NCBI GenBank assembly: GCA_025352225.1
Contig: JANXTT010000065.1
Span: forward strand, 1 to 64,000
Length of the DNA stretch: 64,000 bases
Reading direction: 5' to 3'
Source of the DNA: Mucilaginibacter sp.
GTDB taxonomy: Bacteria > Bacteroidota > Bacteroidia > Sphingobacteriales > Sphingobacteriaceae
Made by a program: the position numbers and the translations under genes
Shown: in pieces, positions 1 to 8,839 of the stretch
Layout of the letters: the number at the start of each line of letters is the position of its first letter
Numbering within the stretch: the first letter of the stretch is position 1
The notes under the pieces: generated by a model
Databases searched by the model: none
Told to the model about the DNA's origin: nothing
What the model saw: only the letters and a program-made list of their open reading frames with translations

Positions 1-106
1 CTACTTGATACTTTTTTAAAATGTCCGATTTTTTTTTAACCAGTTGACACATTTGGATATTAGCCTTATATTAGCTCATGTTTCACTTAAACATCCCTTA
101 AAAAAA

Positions 107-457
107 ATGAAGAAGTATTTGTTTTTAATATTTGGTTTAATACTGGCAAATATAGCTATGGCTCAGCGCGCTCCCGGGTCGTATATGAGAGATGCCGCGA
201 GAGAAAGGAATGAACGAAATGAACGGCAGGCACGAGAAGACAAAGCAAAACAACAATCTACTGTCCGGTCTACTCCTGAAAAAAAAGTAGATTCTTACAC
301 CCCACAGACTACCAAGCAGGTGAAACACGAAGAAACCGAGGATGAAAAGCAATTAAGGGAGGAACAGGAAAAAAAAACAGCGGCTGAAAAGAAACAGAAG
401 GCCCTAGCAGGAACAGAAAGAGTTCTGGAGCCCTGTCCACAATGCTTCGACTGGTAA
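107..457 (+). CDS. small secreted Arg/Glu/Lys-rich protein
   Basis: A 116-aa protein of unknown function. The ATG at 107 was chosen because it begins a clean signal peptide (MKKYLFLIFGLILANIAMAQ), so the product should be exported to the periplasm or beyond. The mature part is almost entirely charged and low in complexity, rich in R, E, K and Q, which suggests a helical or disordered segment. It ends in a short CPQC motif followed by FDW. The two cysteines in CPxC could be redox-active or bind metal, but nothing else supports that. It stands alone, with a repeat-rich gap downstream. I do not recognise a family. Being a gene is fairly likely from the signal peptide. Confidence 0.6.
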   Translation: MKKYLFLIFGLILANIAMAQRAPGSYMRDAARERNERNERQAREDKAKQQSTVRSTPEKKVDSYTPQTTKQVKHEETEDEKQLREEQEKKTAAEKKQKALAGTERVLEPCPQCFDW

Positions 458-510
458 GCATGACATCCCGTTTTTAAAAGTCTAAAGTTAAAAAGTATGG
501 TGTGCCGGGT

Positions 511-560
511 GTCATTCTGGGTAACCTTATTTGCACTCAAATAAGGTTACCCAGAATGAC
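511..560. terminator. long perfect hairpin, possible terminator or palindromic repeat
   Basis: Two 22-base arms (511-532 and 539-560) are exactly complementary around a 6-base loop, GCACTC. The flanking T510 and A561 extend the stem by one pair. A run of T begins three bases after the stem (565-570). It could terminate the 107-457 gene. The arm ends GTCATTCTG/CAGAATGAC are not GC-clustered like a classical terminator and may belong to a repeated palindrome family. Confidence 0.6.
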
Positions 561-574
561 AGGCCTTTTTTAAA

Positions 575-762
575 AACGCCCATTAATACCCATGTGTTAT
601 TTGGGTGTCAAGTAGCTAGTATCAAGTAGTTAGACTTTGAAAACATATTTGATATAAAGTTTAAACACCCACAAATACCCATGTCCACATTAAAAAAAAT
701 ACTTGATACCTGACACCAGCGACTTGATACTAACTAAAAAATACCCACAAATACCCATGTCC
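575..762. repeat. cluster of dispersed short repeats
   Basis: The 20-base word ACCCACAAATACCCATGTCC occurs at 667-686 and again at 743-762. A related unit in the same sense, AATACCCATGTGTTATTTGG, lies at about 583-602. Words of the form CTTGATAC or its complement sit between them at about 618, 701 and 722. Reverse-complement relatives occur at 7271-7322 and 7429-7480, and a similar unit at 50098-50160. The second copy ends inside the amidase gene and contains its ATG. The gap 458-756 holds this cluster and the hairpin at 511-560, and no other gene I can support. Confidence 0.65.
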
Positions 763-1554
763 GTTTTTTTACTGATGCTGGTAAGCTCGTGCGCTACGGG
801 GCCATACGGCGTTACTAATAAGGTTTATCGCCGGCAGGCTAAAACCTTCAGTAAAACCTTGCAGGAAACGGCTCCGGCCTTGCTGCTTGATTCTACGGGC
901 ATGGCTATCCCGTCTGACTGGGTGGGGGCGGTTAATTTTGGCATGCGCAAGCCAAACTTTGTAATTATACACTATACCGCCCAAAAAGCCGCCAGCGAAA
1001 CGCTCAAAACCTTTACCACCGTTAAAACAGAGGTAAGCGCGCATTATGTAATTGGCAAAGACGGCAAGGTACACCATATGCTGAACGACTACCTGCGGGC
1101 ATGGCATGCCGGAACCAGTAAATGGGGTAGTGTTACGGATATGAATAGCTGCTCAATAGGTATTGAACTGGATAATACGGGCGAGGAGCCTTTTGCCGAC
1201 GCGCAAATGAACAGCCTGCTTGCCTTATTGGCCAAGCTTAAAAAAGCTTATAACATACCAATGGCTAACTTTATTGGGCACTCGGATATTGCCCCGCCAC
1301 GCAAGCAGGACCCTGGCACGTATTTCCCGTGGAAATTAATGGCCCTGCATGGGTTTGGCATCTGGAGTGATGATGTGCTGGAGCTGCCTCCTGATAATTT
1401 TGATGTGGTACAGGCCCTGCGAATTATTGGCTATGATACTTCGGATCTGAATATGGCTATTATCGCGTTTAAACGGCACTTTATCCAAACCGATATTAAA
1501 CCCGAGCTAACCCAATTGGATCTGAATGTGTTGTATAATGTGAGCGGGAAGTAG
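757..1554 (+). CDS. N-acetylmuramoyl-L-alanine amidase, lipoprotein (Amidase_2 family)
   Basis: A predicted peptidoglycan amidase that cleaves the bond between MurNAc and the stem peptide. The Amidase_2 fold shows in the zinc-site segments VIIHYT (about residue 71), the glutamate in GIELDN, the histidine in GHSDIAP and the following KQDPG; the family uses two His and one Asp/Cys as zinc ligands. A lipobox-like LVSSC (Cys12) suggests membrane anchoring in the periplasm. The ATG at 757 lies inside a copy of a dispersed repeat, and the resulting signal peptide has no Lys or Arg before the hydrophobic stretch. A TTG at 703 in the same frame would add residues including KK, so the true start is unsettled. 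AmiD-like is the nearest description. Confidence 0.85.
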   Translation: MSVFLLMLVSSCATGPYGVTNKVYRRQAKTFSKTLQETAPALLLDSTGMAIPSDWVGAVNFGMRKPNFVIIHYTAQKAASETLKTFTTVKTEVSAHYVIGKDGKVHHMLNDYLRAWHAGTSKWGSVTDMNSCSIGIELDNTGEEPFADAQMNSLLALLAKLKKAYNIPMANFIGHSDIAPPRKQDPGTYFPWKLMALHGFGIWSDDVLELPPDNFDVVQALRIIGYDTSDLNMAIIAFKRHFIQTDIKPELTQLDLNVLYNVSGK

Positions 1555-1600
1555 CCTCACCTAAACCTCTCCAAGGGAGAGGGGTTTATAAGCAGCTCCA

Positions 1601-2668
1601 CTACAACTTTTCAAATTTAATCTGGAAAAGCTTATCCCATTTTTTGCCGGTGATGAAAAGGCGTTTACCCTGGCTGTCCCAGGCTATGCCGTTGAGTACG
1701 TTATTGTCCGGGTCGCTTTTTACGCTGTAGGGGCGGGTGGCCATGGGATACAGGTTTTTAAGGTCGATGGTTTGTACTACGGCCCCGTTTTTGGGGTTTA
1801 TCACAATAATAGTATCGGTGGTGTAAATATTGGCGTAGATGAGGCCATTAATATATTCCAGTTCATTTATCCGGTTAACGGGGCCCTTATCATCGCAAAC
1901 GTCAATATAGCCCTGGGGTTTAAAGGTGTCTTTGTTTAAAAACCAAATGCGGTTAGTGCTATCATCCTGTAAGATCCGCTTTCCGTCAAAGCACATGCCC
2001 CAGCCTTCGGGCGCCCAGGTAAAAGGGATGGTATCTAATAATTTAAAGGTGTTTTTATCGTATATAAAACCAACCTTTTCCTTATAGGTTAGCTGGAGTA
2101 TCTTATTGCCTACGGTGGCTATGCCTTCGCCAAAATACTTAGGGGCAAGGGTTACTTTTTGCACAACCTTCCCGGTAGCCAGACTAACTTTTCGCAGGCT
2201 CGAATTGCCGTAATTGCCAGCACTTTCGTAGAAAAAGCCATCGTGGTATTCTAAACCCTCGGTATATGAGCTGGTATCGTGCGGGAATATATGCTCTATT
2301 TTAAACGTATAGGCAACTGGTGGCGCGGCAGCTAAAAGGATAATGTTGGTTGATACTTCCTGGGGTTTGCCGCCGCTGTATACACGTGCCGTAATTAGTT
2401 TGGAGCCCAGCGTAAGGGAGTCGGTTTTGATCTGAGTGCCCAGGGTATCTTTGCGGCTTGTGTTTTTTACCGAATCAATGAGGTAAACAATAGAATCTGC
2501 CGACATACCGTTCGGTATATGCACGTTAAGCCTAACCACATTGCCCAGTTTATAAGTGGTGCCAGCATCCGGCGAAAGTGTAAGGTTTTGATTTTCGGTG
2601 CCGCTGTTTGTGCAGCCGGTTATTGCCAGGGCCGCTAATGCGGCAAACAATGCTATTTTGTATCTCAT
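1601..2668 (-). CDS. glutaminyl-peptide cyclotransferase (glutamine cyclotransferase family), lipoprotein
   Basis: Predicted to convert N-terminal glutamine of peptides to pyroglutamate, acting in the periplasm. The 355-aa product starts with a lipoprotein signal ending AITGC (Cys19). Residues of about 25-115 form an Ig-like leader domain. From about 125 onward there is a five-bladed propeller of the plant/bacterial glutamine cyclotransferase type, with TEGLEY, GEGIATVG, GWGMCFDG, NELEYINGLIYANIY and LNGIAWD blade motifs. It is the last gene of the minus-strand set dnaG-yraN-this gene, 14 bases after yraN. Family assignment rests on blade motifs; substrate is not known. Confidence 0.85.
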   Translation of the reverse strand: MRYKIALFAALAALAITGCTNSGTENQNLTLSPDAGTTYKLGNVVRLNVHIPNGMSADSIVYLIDSVKNTSRKDTLGTQIKTDSLTLGSKLITARVYSGGKPQEVSTNIILLAAAPPVAYTFKIEHIFPHDTSSYTEGLEYHDGFFYESAGNYGNSSLRKVSLATGKVVQKVTLAPKYFGEGIATVGNKILQLTYKEKVGFIYDKNTFKLLDTIPFTWAPEGWGMCFDGKRILQDDSTNRIWFLNKDTFKPQGYIDVCDDKGPVNRINELEYINGLIYANIYTTDTIIVINPKNGAVVQTIDLKNLYPMATRPYSVKSDPDNNVLNGIAWDSQGKRLFITGKKWDKLFQIKFEKL

Positions 2669-2682
2669 TTATTGTATATTAT

Positions 2683-3054
2683 TTAGATAGGTGGCGTTGG
2701 CCAAAATGCGTCTTCAATGTGTTTTAACGTGTGTTTTTGCTGCCCATCAAACAAAACCGAAACAATATCGAACCGCACTTCGCCCTGATGGTTCATGAGG
2801 TAAATATATTCATCCGCGGCTTTAGCGAGCAACTTTTTTTTGCGGTCGTCAACAAAATCTTCGGGTTGGCCAAACCAGTTGCCTGTGCGGGCCTTTACCT
2901 CCACAAATATGATGGTTTTATCCTTATATACGATCAGATCGACTTCCGCTTTACCGTATGTCCAGTTCTCATCCATTATCTCATAACCCTGCGTTTGGAG
3001 ATGGGTTTTGGCTAAAAGTTCGCCTAAGCGGCCAAGTTCAAGGTGTTGGGCCAT
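2683..3054 (-). CDS. YraN family protein (UPF0102, endonuclease-like fold)
   Basis: A 123-aa protein of the UPF0102/YraN family, which has a restriction-endonuclease-like fold and is thought to act in DNA processing, though its function is not settled. Visible family marks are the N-terminal ELGRLGELLAKTHL helix and the putative nuclease core EVDLIVYKDKTIIFVEVKAR, which carries the D...ExK pattern. The start codon overlaps the dnaG stop by one base (TAATG), so translation is probably coupled to the primase gene. The length is normal for the family. Confidence 0.9.
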   Translation of the reverse strand: MAQHLELGRLGELLAKTHLQTQGYEIMDENWTYGKAEVDLIVYKDKTIIFVEVKARTGNWFGQPEDFVDDRKKKLLAKAADEYIYLMNHQGEVRFDIVSVLFDGQQKHTLKHIEDAFWPTPPI

Positions 3055-4988
3055 TATTTAGTAATTACGATGCCTAAATAATCAGTAATGCTTTTTTCAA
3101 CCTTTTTCATGTGGATGTACTGGCTCAGTAAAATATCCTGATCCTCGGCAATGATGCTGGTTTTAAGCTGATTGCGGATGTTGGTCAATATCTTGCCCAC
3201 CTTTTGGAGTTTAAGATGGAAAATGGCATCTAAAATGGTCGCCTTCATATCTTTTTCCTCATCCGTGGTCGAAATTTTATGCATTTCGTACCAGTTAGGG
3301 CTCAGTGTATATTGCGACAGGAGTACCGATATGGCTATATCAGTAATTTGCTTGTCGGGATGGTTGATATAATAGAGTTCTTCGGGTAAAATGCCTTTTT
3401 CAACCTCTTCATGATAAATTTGGATAAAGCTTTTGCATACTGGGTGTTCGAACTCAACATCACTCAGTTCGGCAATCATAAAGGGGCCAATGTAGGTATT
3501 GGCAATGCCATCCCAATTGATAATGCGGCTGCCATAGGTTACCAACAGGCGCACAATCTCTTTTTCCTGGGTTTCATCCTGGGTGTTTGTCAAACGCAGG
3601 CCTAGCTCATCCTCCTCAACCGGTGGTGCCGCTTCCCGTTCAACCTGTTGTTTGTTTTGCTGTTGCTGATGGTCTTTCTTTTGTTTGGCCTGCCGCATTT
3701 TATTAAGCTCGGCATTAAGCGACCGTTCTTCGATCTGCAACAAGCCGCTGCATTCGCGGATGAAAACCGAGGCCTTAATAGAATCGGGTATTTTGGCTAT
3801 ACTCTCAACAATATCGCGTATCACATCCGCTTTTTTAATGGGATCGTTACCGGCTTCCTTAAGCAGCAGGTTTGTTTTATAGAGTATAAAGTCCTTTTTG
3901 TTCTGTTCTATGTAATTCTTAAAACCAGTACTGCCTAAAAGCCTGACGTACGAATCCGGGTCGTGCCCATCAGGAAAGAGTACCACTTTAACGTTGAGGC
4001 CCTCTTCTAATATCAGGTCCAACCCGCGTAAAGATGCTTTGATACCCGCTGCATCACCGTCATAAAGAATAGTGATATTTTTGGTTAAGCGGCCAATCAG
4101 TTTAATCTGTTCAATAGTTAATGATGTACCTGATGAGGCTACGACGTTTTCGATACCCGATTGGTGTACCGATATTACATCAGCATAACCTTCTACCAGA
4201 TAACAGTTATCCTCATCGCGGATAGCCTTTTTGGCAAAGTGCAGGCCATACAGCACATTTGATTTATGGTAGATCTCAGACTCGGGCGAGTTTACATATT
4301 TGGGTACGCTTTTATCGCTCTTAAGCGTGCGCCCGCCAAAGGCGATGACCCTGCCGGTAAAACTATGGATCGGGAACATTACCCGGCCTCTATACCTATC
4401 GTACAAAGTACCGTTATCCCGTTTAACAGACAAGCCGGTCTCTTCCAGAAACTCTTGCTGGTAACCATCCTTTAAAGCCGAACTGGTAAAAGCCTCCCAT
4501 TGATCGGGCGAGTAGCCCAGCTCAAACTTTTTAATGGTATCATCGCGAAAGCCGCGTTCTTTAAAATAACTGCCGGCAATGCTTTTACCCGCCTCGGTTT
4601 CCAATAAACTATGCTGGAAAAATTTGGCCGCATATCCGGTAACGATCAATAAGCTTTCGCGGTGGTTCTCTTCTTCGCGGTTTTCGGGGGCGTCGTTGAG
4701 TTCTTCTACCTCGATGCCGTATTTTTTGGCGAGCCATTTAAGGGCCTCCGGGTAGTTAAACTTTTCGTGCTCCATTAAAAACGTTACCGCCGAACCACCC
4801 AGTCCCGATGAAAAGTCTTTAAAGATGCCCTTGGCCGGAGATACCGTGAAGGATGGGGTACGCTCGTTAGCAAAAGGCGAAAGGCCAACATAATTGGCAC
4901 CACGCTTTTTTAACTGCACAAATTCGCCAATCACCTCCACAATATCTGTGGCTTCCATTATACGGTCGACGGTTGCTTTGGTGATCAT
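3054..4988 (-). CDS. dnaG: DNA primase
   Basis: Synthesises RNA primers at the replication fork. The 644-aa product has the N-terminal primase domain (residues 1-100), the catalytic DnaG_N region, and a TOPRIM domain at about 255-345 with EGYADV, DGDAAG and DPDS metal-binding motifs. A C-terminal helical region should bind DnaB helicase. In the N-terminal domain the four positions that normally carry CHC2 zinc ligands read S, A, D and S (GLSPFANERTPSF, then FKDFSSG), so the zinc site is gone. A TATATTTG box on the minus strand (4995-5002) lies only six bases before the ATG, so the mRNA leader would be very short. First gene of a three-gene operon. Confidence 0.95.
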   Translation of the reverse strand: MITKATVDRIMEATDIVEVIGEFVQLKKRGANYVGLSPFANERTPSFTVSPAKGIFKDFSSGLGGSAVTFLMEHEKFNYPEALKWLAKKYGIEVEELNDAPENREEENHRESLLIVTGYAAKFFQHSLLETEAGKSIAGSYFKERGFRDDTIKKFELGYSPDQWEAFTSSALKDGYQQEFLEETGLSVKRDNGTLYDRYRGRVMFPIHSFTGRVIAFGGRTLKSDKSVPKYVNSPESEIYHKSNVLYGLHFAKKAIRDEDNCYLVEGYADVISVHQSGIENVVASSGTSLTIEQIKLIGRLTKNITILYDGDAAGIKASLRGLDLILEEGLNVKVVLFPDGHDPDSYVRLLGSTGFKNYIEQNKKDFILYKTNLLLKEAGNDPIKKADVIRDIVESIAKIPDSIKASVFIRECSGLLQIEERSLNAELNKMRQAKQKKDHQQQQNKQQVEREAAPPVEEDELGLRLTNTQDETQEKEIVRLLVTYGSRIINWDGIANTYIGPFMIAELSDVEFEHPVCKSFIQIYHEEVEKGILPEELYYINHPDKQITDIAISVLLSQYTLSPNWYEMHKISTTDEEKDMKATILDAIFHLKLQKVGKILTNIRNQLKTSIIAEDQDILLSQYIHMKKVEKSITDYLGIVITK

Positions 4989-5131
4989 TAATTACAAATA
5001 TAAGCGGAACTTATGAAAGTGTATGATCAAGTTATAGCAACTGCTAAATACTCTTTTAAAAAACCGGGGGTATTAATCGAAAAATTGTGGGTTTGGCCCC
5101 GATAGTTATGATCAAAAATTAGACGCGACTA

Positions 5132-5159
5132 TTGTAATCCCCAAATAATTGTAATTTTG
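5132..5159 (+). promoter_or_regulatory. Bacteroidota-type promoter for asnS
   Basis: TTG at 5132-5134, then 17 bases, then TAATTTTG at 5152-5159. This matches the Bacteroidetes primary sigma consensus TTG-N17-23-TAnnTTTG. The start codon is 18 bases after the box, which leaves a leader of about 12 bases. Confidence 0.65.
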
Positions 5160-5177
5160 CCGCTCAAAGATTTTATA

Positions 5178-6626
5178 ATGAGCCAGAGAACAAAGATCAA
5201 AGCACTATTGCAAACCAACGAAACAGGTTTCGAGGTAACGGTTAAGGGTTGGGTACGTACATTTCGCAATAACCAGTTTATAGCGCTTAATGACGGCTCT
5301 ACAAATAATAACCTGCAAATAGTGGTTGACTTTGAAAACACCGACCCTGCAACCTTAAAGCGTTTAACAACCGGCGCCGCCATTAGCGTGGTAGGTAACG
5401 TTGTACCATCGTTAGGCAAGGGGCAAAAGGTGGAAGTTAAAGCGACCTCCATTGAAATTTTGGGCGATTGCGACGCGGAAAAATATCCGCTGCAGCCAAA
5501 AAAACATAGTCTTGAGTTTTTAAGGGATATTGCGCATTTACGTTTCCGCACCAATACCTTTAGTTCGGTTTTCAGGGTGCGTAACAGTTTGTCGTTTGCG
5601 GTGCACCAGTTTTTTCAGGAACGTGGGTTTGTTTACCTGCATACACCCGTCATTACCGCGTCGGACGCGGAGGGCGCTGGCGAAACATTCCGTGTAACCA
5701 CACTTGACCCAGTTAAACCGCCACTAAATGAGCATGGCGAGGTTGATTTTAAACAGGATTTTTTTGGTAAGGCAACTAATTTAACCGTGTCCGGACAATT
5801 AGAGGGCGAGCTTGGCGCGATGGCCCTGAGTGATATTTATACTTTTGGCCCAACTTTTCGTGCCGAAAACTCCAATACAACCCGCCACCTGGCCGAGTTT
5901 TGGATGATAGAACCCGAAATGGCATTTTATGACCTGGTTGACAATATGGACCTGGCCGAGGCCCTGTTAAAATATGTGATCAGTTACGCTATAGCGCATA
6001 ACAAAGAGGATATTGAGTTTTTAACCCAGCGTTTGCTGGAAGAAGAAAAATTAAAGCCACAGCAAGACCGCTCCGAATTATCGCTGATAGACAAGCTGCA
6101 GTTTTGTTTGGATAACGATTTTCAGCGGCTTACCTATACCGAGGCTATTGATATTTTAAAAGAGTCATCTCACAATAAGAAGAAAAAATTTCAATACCTG
6201 ATAGAAGGCTGGGGTACTGATTTGCAAAGCGAGCATGAGCGTTATTTGGTGGAGAAGCATTTTAAAAAACCCGTTATCCTGACTGATTATCCGGCCGAGA
6301 TCAAAGCTTTTTACATGCGCCAGAACGAACCCGATGCACAAGGACGTAAAACAGTACGCGCCATGGATATCCTGTTCCCTGGTATTGGCGAAATGGTTGG
6401 CGGCTCGCAACGTGAAGAACGCCTTGATAAGCTGGAGCAGCGTATGGACGAAATGGGGATCCCTAAAGACGAACTTTGGTGGTATTTAGATACCCGCCGC
6501 TATGGTGCCTGCCCGCATGCTGGCTTTGGCCTGGGCTTTGAGCGATTAGTGCAGTTTGTTACGGGCATGGGTAACATAAGGGATGTAATACCTTTCCCAC
6601 GCGCGCCAAAAACCGCCGAATTTTAA
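5178..6626 (+). CDS. asnS: asparaginyl-tRNA synthetase
   Basis: Class II aminoacyl-tRNA synthetase charging tRNA-Asn. The 482-aa product has an N-terminal OB-fold anticodon-binding domain (about 10-110) and the class II catalytic core. Motif 2 is visible as [16 protein letters not shown] and motif 3 as [17 protein letters not shown], followed by IRDVIPFPR. The ATG at 5178 was preferred over a TTG at 5157 because the latter falls within the promoter box. Length fits bacterial AsnRS. The cognate tRNA-Asn(GUU) is also in this window at 51170. Confidence 0.97.
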   Translation: MSQRTKIKALLQTNETGFEVTVKGWVRTFRNNQFIALNDGSTNNNLQIVVDFENTDPATLKRLTTGAAISVVGNVVPSLGKGQKVEVKATSIEILGDCDAEKYPLQPKKHSLEFLRDIAHLRFRTNTFSSVFRVRNSLSFAVHQFFQERGFVYLHTPVITASDAEGAGETFRVTTLDPVKPPLNEHGEVDFKQDFFGKATNLTVSGQLEGELGAMALSDIYTFGPTFRAENSNTTRHLAEFWMIEPEMAFYDLVDNMDLAEALLKYVISYAIAHNKEDIEFLTQRLLEEEKLKPQQDRSELSLIDKLQFCLDNDFQRLTYTEAIDILKESSHNKKKKFQYLIEGWGTDLQSEHERYLVEKHFKKPVILTDYPAEIKAFYMRQNEPDAQGRKTVRAMDILFPGIGEMVGGSQREERLDKLEQRMDEMGIPKDELWWYLDTRRYGACPHAGFGLGFERLVQFVTGMGNIRDVIPFPRAPKTAEF

Positions 6627-6681
6627 GGAAGGCTCAGCCTGCCCCGCTCTCTACAGGAGGGGGCTTCTATAACAATACCTT

Positions 6682-7140
6682 ATGGCCACGATAAAACTGG
6701 TTACCCATATCAATGCGCCCATGGATAGGTGTTTTGACCTTTCGCGAAGCATTGATCTGCATATGGAATCAACCAGGCAAACCGGCGAGCAGGCTATTGC
6801 CGGGCGAACCAGCGGACTTATCGGCCCGAACGAAACTGTTACCTGGCGGGCAAAGCATTTTGGTATTTGGCAAACACTTACCTCAAAGATTACCGGGTTT
6901 AATACGCCCCATTTTTTTGCCGACGAAATGATTAGCGGAGCGTTTAAAAGTTTCAGGCATGAGCACCATTTTTTATGGGATGGGCAACAAACCATTATGC
7001 GCGATGTATTTGTATTTGAATCGCCATTAGGGATATTAGGGCGGCTTGTTAACCATTTGTTTCTTACCCGGTATATGAGGAAACTATTGATCAAAAGAAA
7101 TGAGGTGATCAAACTAGTAGCAGAAGATCAAGCGGTTTGA
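6682..7140 (+). CDS. SRPBCC family protein
   Basis: A 152-aa protein with the START/SRPBCC lipid- or ligand-binding fold. The N-terminal strand ATIKLVTHINAPMDRCFDLSRSIDLH is the typical polyketide-cyclase-like opening, and the protein keeps the ETVTWRAKHFGIWQTLTSKI and DVFVFESPLGILGRLVNHLFLTRYMRKLLIKR segments seen in small bacterial SRPBCC proteins, sometimes annotated as cell-division inhibitor-like. Ligand and role are unknown. It lies 55 bases after asnS on the same strand; a short inverted GC-rich stretch separates them. Cytoplasmic, no signal peptide. Confidence 0.75.
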   Translation: MATIKLVTHINAPMDRCFDLSRSIDLHMESTRQTGEQAIAGRTSGLIGPNETVTWRAKHFGIWQTLTSKITGFNTPHFFADEMISGAFKSFRHEHHFLWDGQQTIMRDVFVFESPLGILGRLVNHLFLTRYMRKLLIKRNEVIKLVAEDQAV

Positions 7141-7270
7141 GCAACTATCCAATGATGTCTTTAAATCTTTTTGCTAGTAACCTGTAGCCGGTGCGGGCTC
7201 AATATTAGCTATAATAACGCCTGCGTTTCCATAGGTTTCATGTACAACACAAGTTCCATCGGGTGCTTAA

Positions 7271-7480
7271 TAGCAGCTATTTTAAACAAATAACCAAAAT
7301 AACACATGGGTATTTGTGGGTATACAAACAATTAATTTGATTCACTTTAGTAAGTGATGGCTGTCATTATAAGCGGTATTTAAAGAACAAAGTGCTGCTG
7401 CCACCCACCCATTGCCTACTTGGCTTCATAGCAGCTATTTTAAACAAATAACCAAAATAACACATGGGTATTTTTGGGTG
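7271..7480. repeat. pair of ~52-bp direct repeats in a 672-bp gene-free gap
   Basis: Bases 7271-7322 and 7429-7480 are near-identical, beginning TAGCAGCTATTTTAAACAAA and ending in ACACATGGGTATTT; they differ at one or two bases near the end. The shared core is the reverse complement of the repeat at 583-602 and 743-762. The gap 7141-7812 has no other gene I can support; a 65-codon frame at 7464-7661 begins in the second repeat and shows no coding signs. Confidence 0.7.
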
Positions 7481-7812
7481 TTTGAAAAAAAAATATTTTC
7501 TAACACATTGCCATTTTTGCTGGTTTTCAATAGCTGTTATTGTTTATTTCAATTACAATATAGCGTTTTTTTTGCATTGGCACAAGGGTGATTTTAACGT
7601 CTGGCACGCCGGGCCTGCCCAAGAGGTAGCGAGGGCAATTGCGATAGCTACTTGTGCCTAGAACAGTCTGAAAGGTGTACATGTAGCCTTTGTGCACATC
7701 CCGAGCACAACATGCGCCAGGAAGGATAATAAGAGATTATTGGTATTTATATATGGCAGCTTAATTAAGGTAATATTAAACTGAAGCTCCTTAAGAGAAA
7801 ATCAGAACTATT

Positions 7813-8832
7813 TCAATCTAAAGCATTAAGTATATCTGGCACTGCCTTTTTAGCAATCCCTTCAGGCTTGGAATAGATAGTATCGTCGTTGATACCCATC
7901 TCCCGTAATTCCTTTCTAAGGCGGTGACCGATGGACTTATGGAAGTTGATGCACATCATAGGGGTGCGGGGTGTGTTTCTCCCTTTGGACATGTTACCGA
8001 GATAGTGCATTGTCCAATGCAAAAGGAAAACTTGCTCAAGCGGCATGTTAGAGGAATTGTTATAAATGAATAGACCTTTCTGGTTCGTGATATGCAGATT
8101 GTTGACCAGTGAGAAGACTGGTTTGCCGGACTTGAACCGTTCATCTATATATTGAAATTTTTTCTTTTTTAAAGTTTTATATTTAACCGCCGAGTTACTG
8201 CTGATGCTAAGCTGGCTAAAAGAGGAAACCGTGTCAAGAATATGATCTTCAATCAGCATATAAAAAGAGAAGTAATCATCTATTTCATAAGTGTCCGCGC
8301 CATTTTGGAAATGCTCTAATTGCTCGTCCGTACAACCTGACAAGGCAAAATAAAGGCTCGTATATAGATCAGTTGTCCAGTCCATGAAAGGGGTTGGCGC
8401 GCCGTAATGCTGTAGGAAACTCAGTATGGCAACATCATTATCCCGTAAGCCGGCTGTTTTAAAGAAATTGGATAGCACTGAATTGTTGACTGTCCTGGCA
8501 TTTTCTATCATTTGCTCAATCGATTGATGATAGGTTTTTTCATCCTTCACATTAATAGCCTTATTGGCCTGGTAGGCCCGCTGGGCTTTATTGAACAATC
8601 TATACTTTGCCTGTGTCATTCCCCGGAAAACCACCTTTTTGTCTGCAAGCAGTTGGGGCAACTCATACTGGATAAAATAAAAAAACTTGGTACCGCTTTC
8701 AAAATTCTGATATCCGCCAAAGGCATTCCTCTTTTCAGTCAAAGAGCTATAAACAAGCAGGTGATCCGTTTTAGGTCGTTGGTCCTCTTTTTCCAATAGT
8801 TTAACAAATATTTCGACTTCTGAAGGTGACAT
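7813..8832 (-). CDS. FRG domain-containing protein
   Basis: A 339-aa protein with the FRG domain, named for a conserved F-R-G motif. It is seen here as VVFRGMTQAKYRLFNKAQRAY (about residues 63-84), together with the companion block AILSFLQHYGAPTPFMDWTTDLYTSLYFALSG (about 135-166), which carries the QHYGxPTPxxDWT signature. The function of FRG is not established; the domain often occurs in defence or toxin-like contexts. The gene starts 7 bases after a small membrane-protein gene and probably shares a transcript with it and the GldL-like gene upstream. No signal peptide. Confidence 0.8.
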   Translation of the reverse strand: MSPSEVEIFVKLLEKEDQRPKTDHLLVYSSLTEKRNAFGGYQNFESGTKFFYFIQYELPQLLADKKVVFRGMTQAKYRLFNKAQRAYQANKAINVKDEKTYHQSIEQMIENARTVNNSVLSNFFKTAGLRDNDVAILSFLQHYGAPTPFMDWTTDLYTSLYFALSGCTDEQLEHFQNGADTYEIDDYFSFYMLIEDHILDTVSSFSQLSISSNSAVKYKTLKKKKFQYIDERFKSGKPVFSLVNNLHITNQKGLFIYNNSSNMPLEQVFLLHWTMHYLGNMSKGRNTPRTPMMCINFHKSIGHRLRKELREMGINDDTIYSKPEGIAKKAVPDILNALD

Positions 8833-8839
8833 AACAAAA

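Noticed and set aside
7464-7661. 65-codon frame starting in the second direct repeat
   Set aside because: No ribosome-binding site, it begins in repeated non-coding sequence, and composition changes along its length; no recognisable product.
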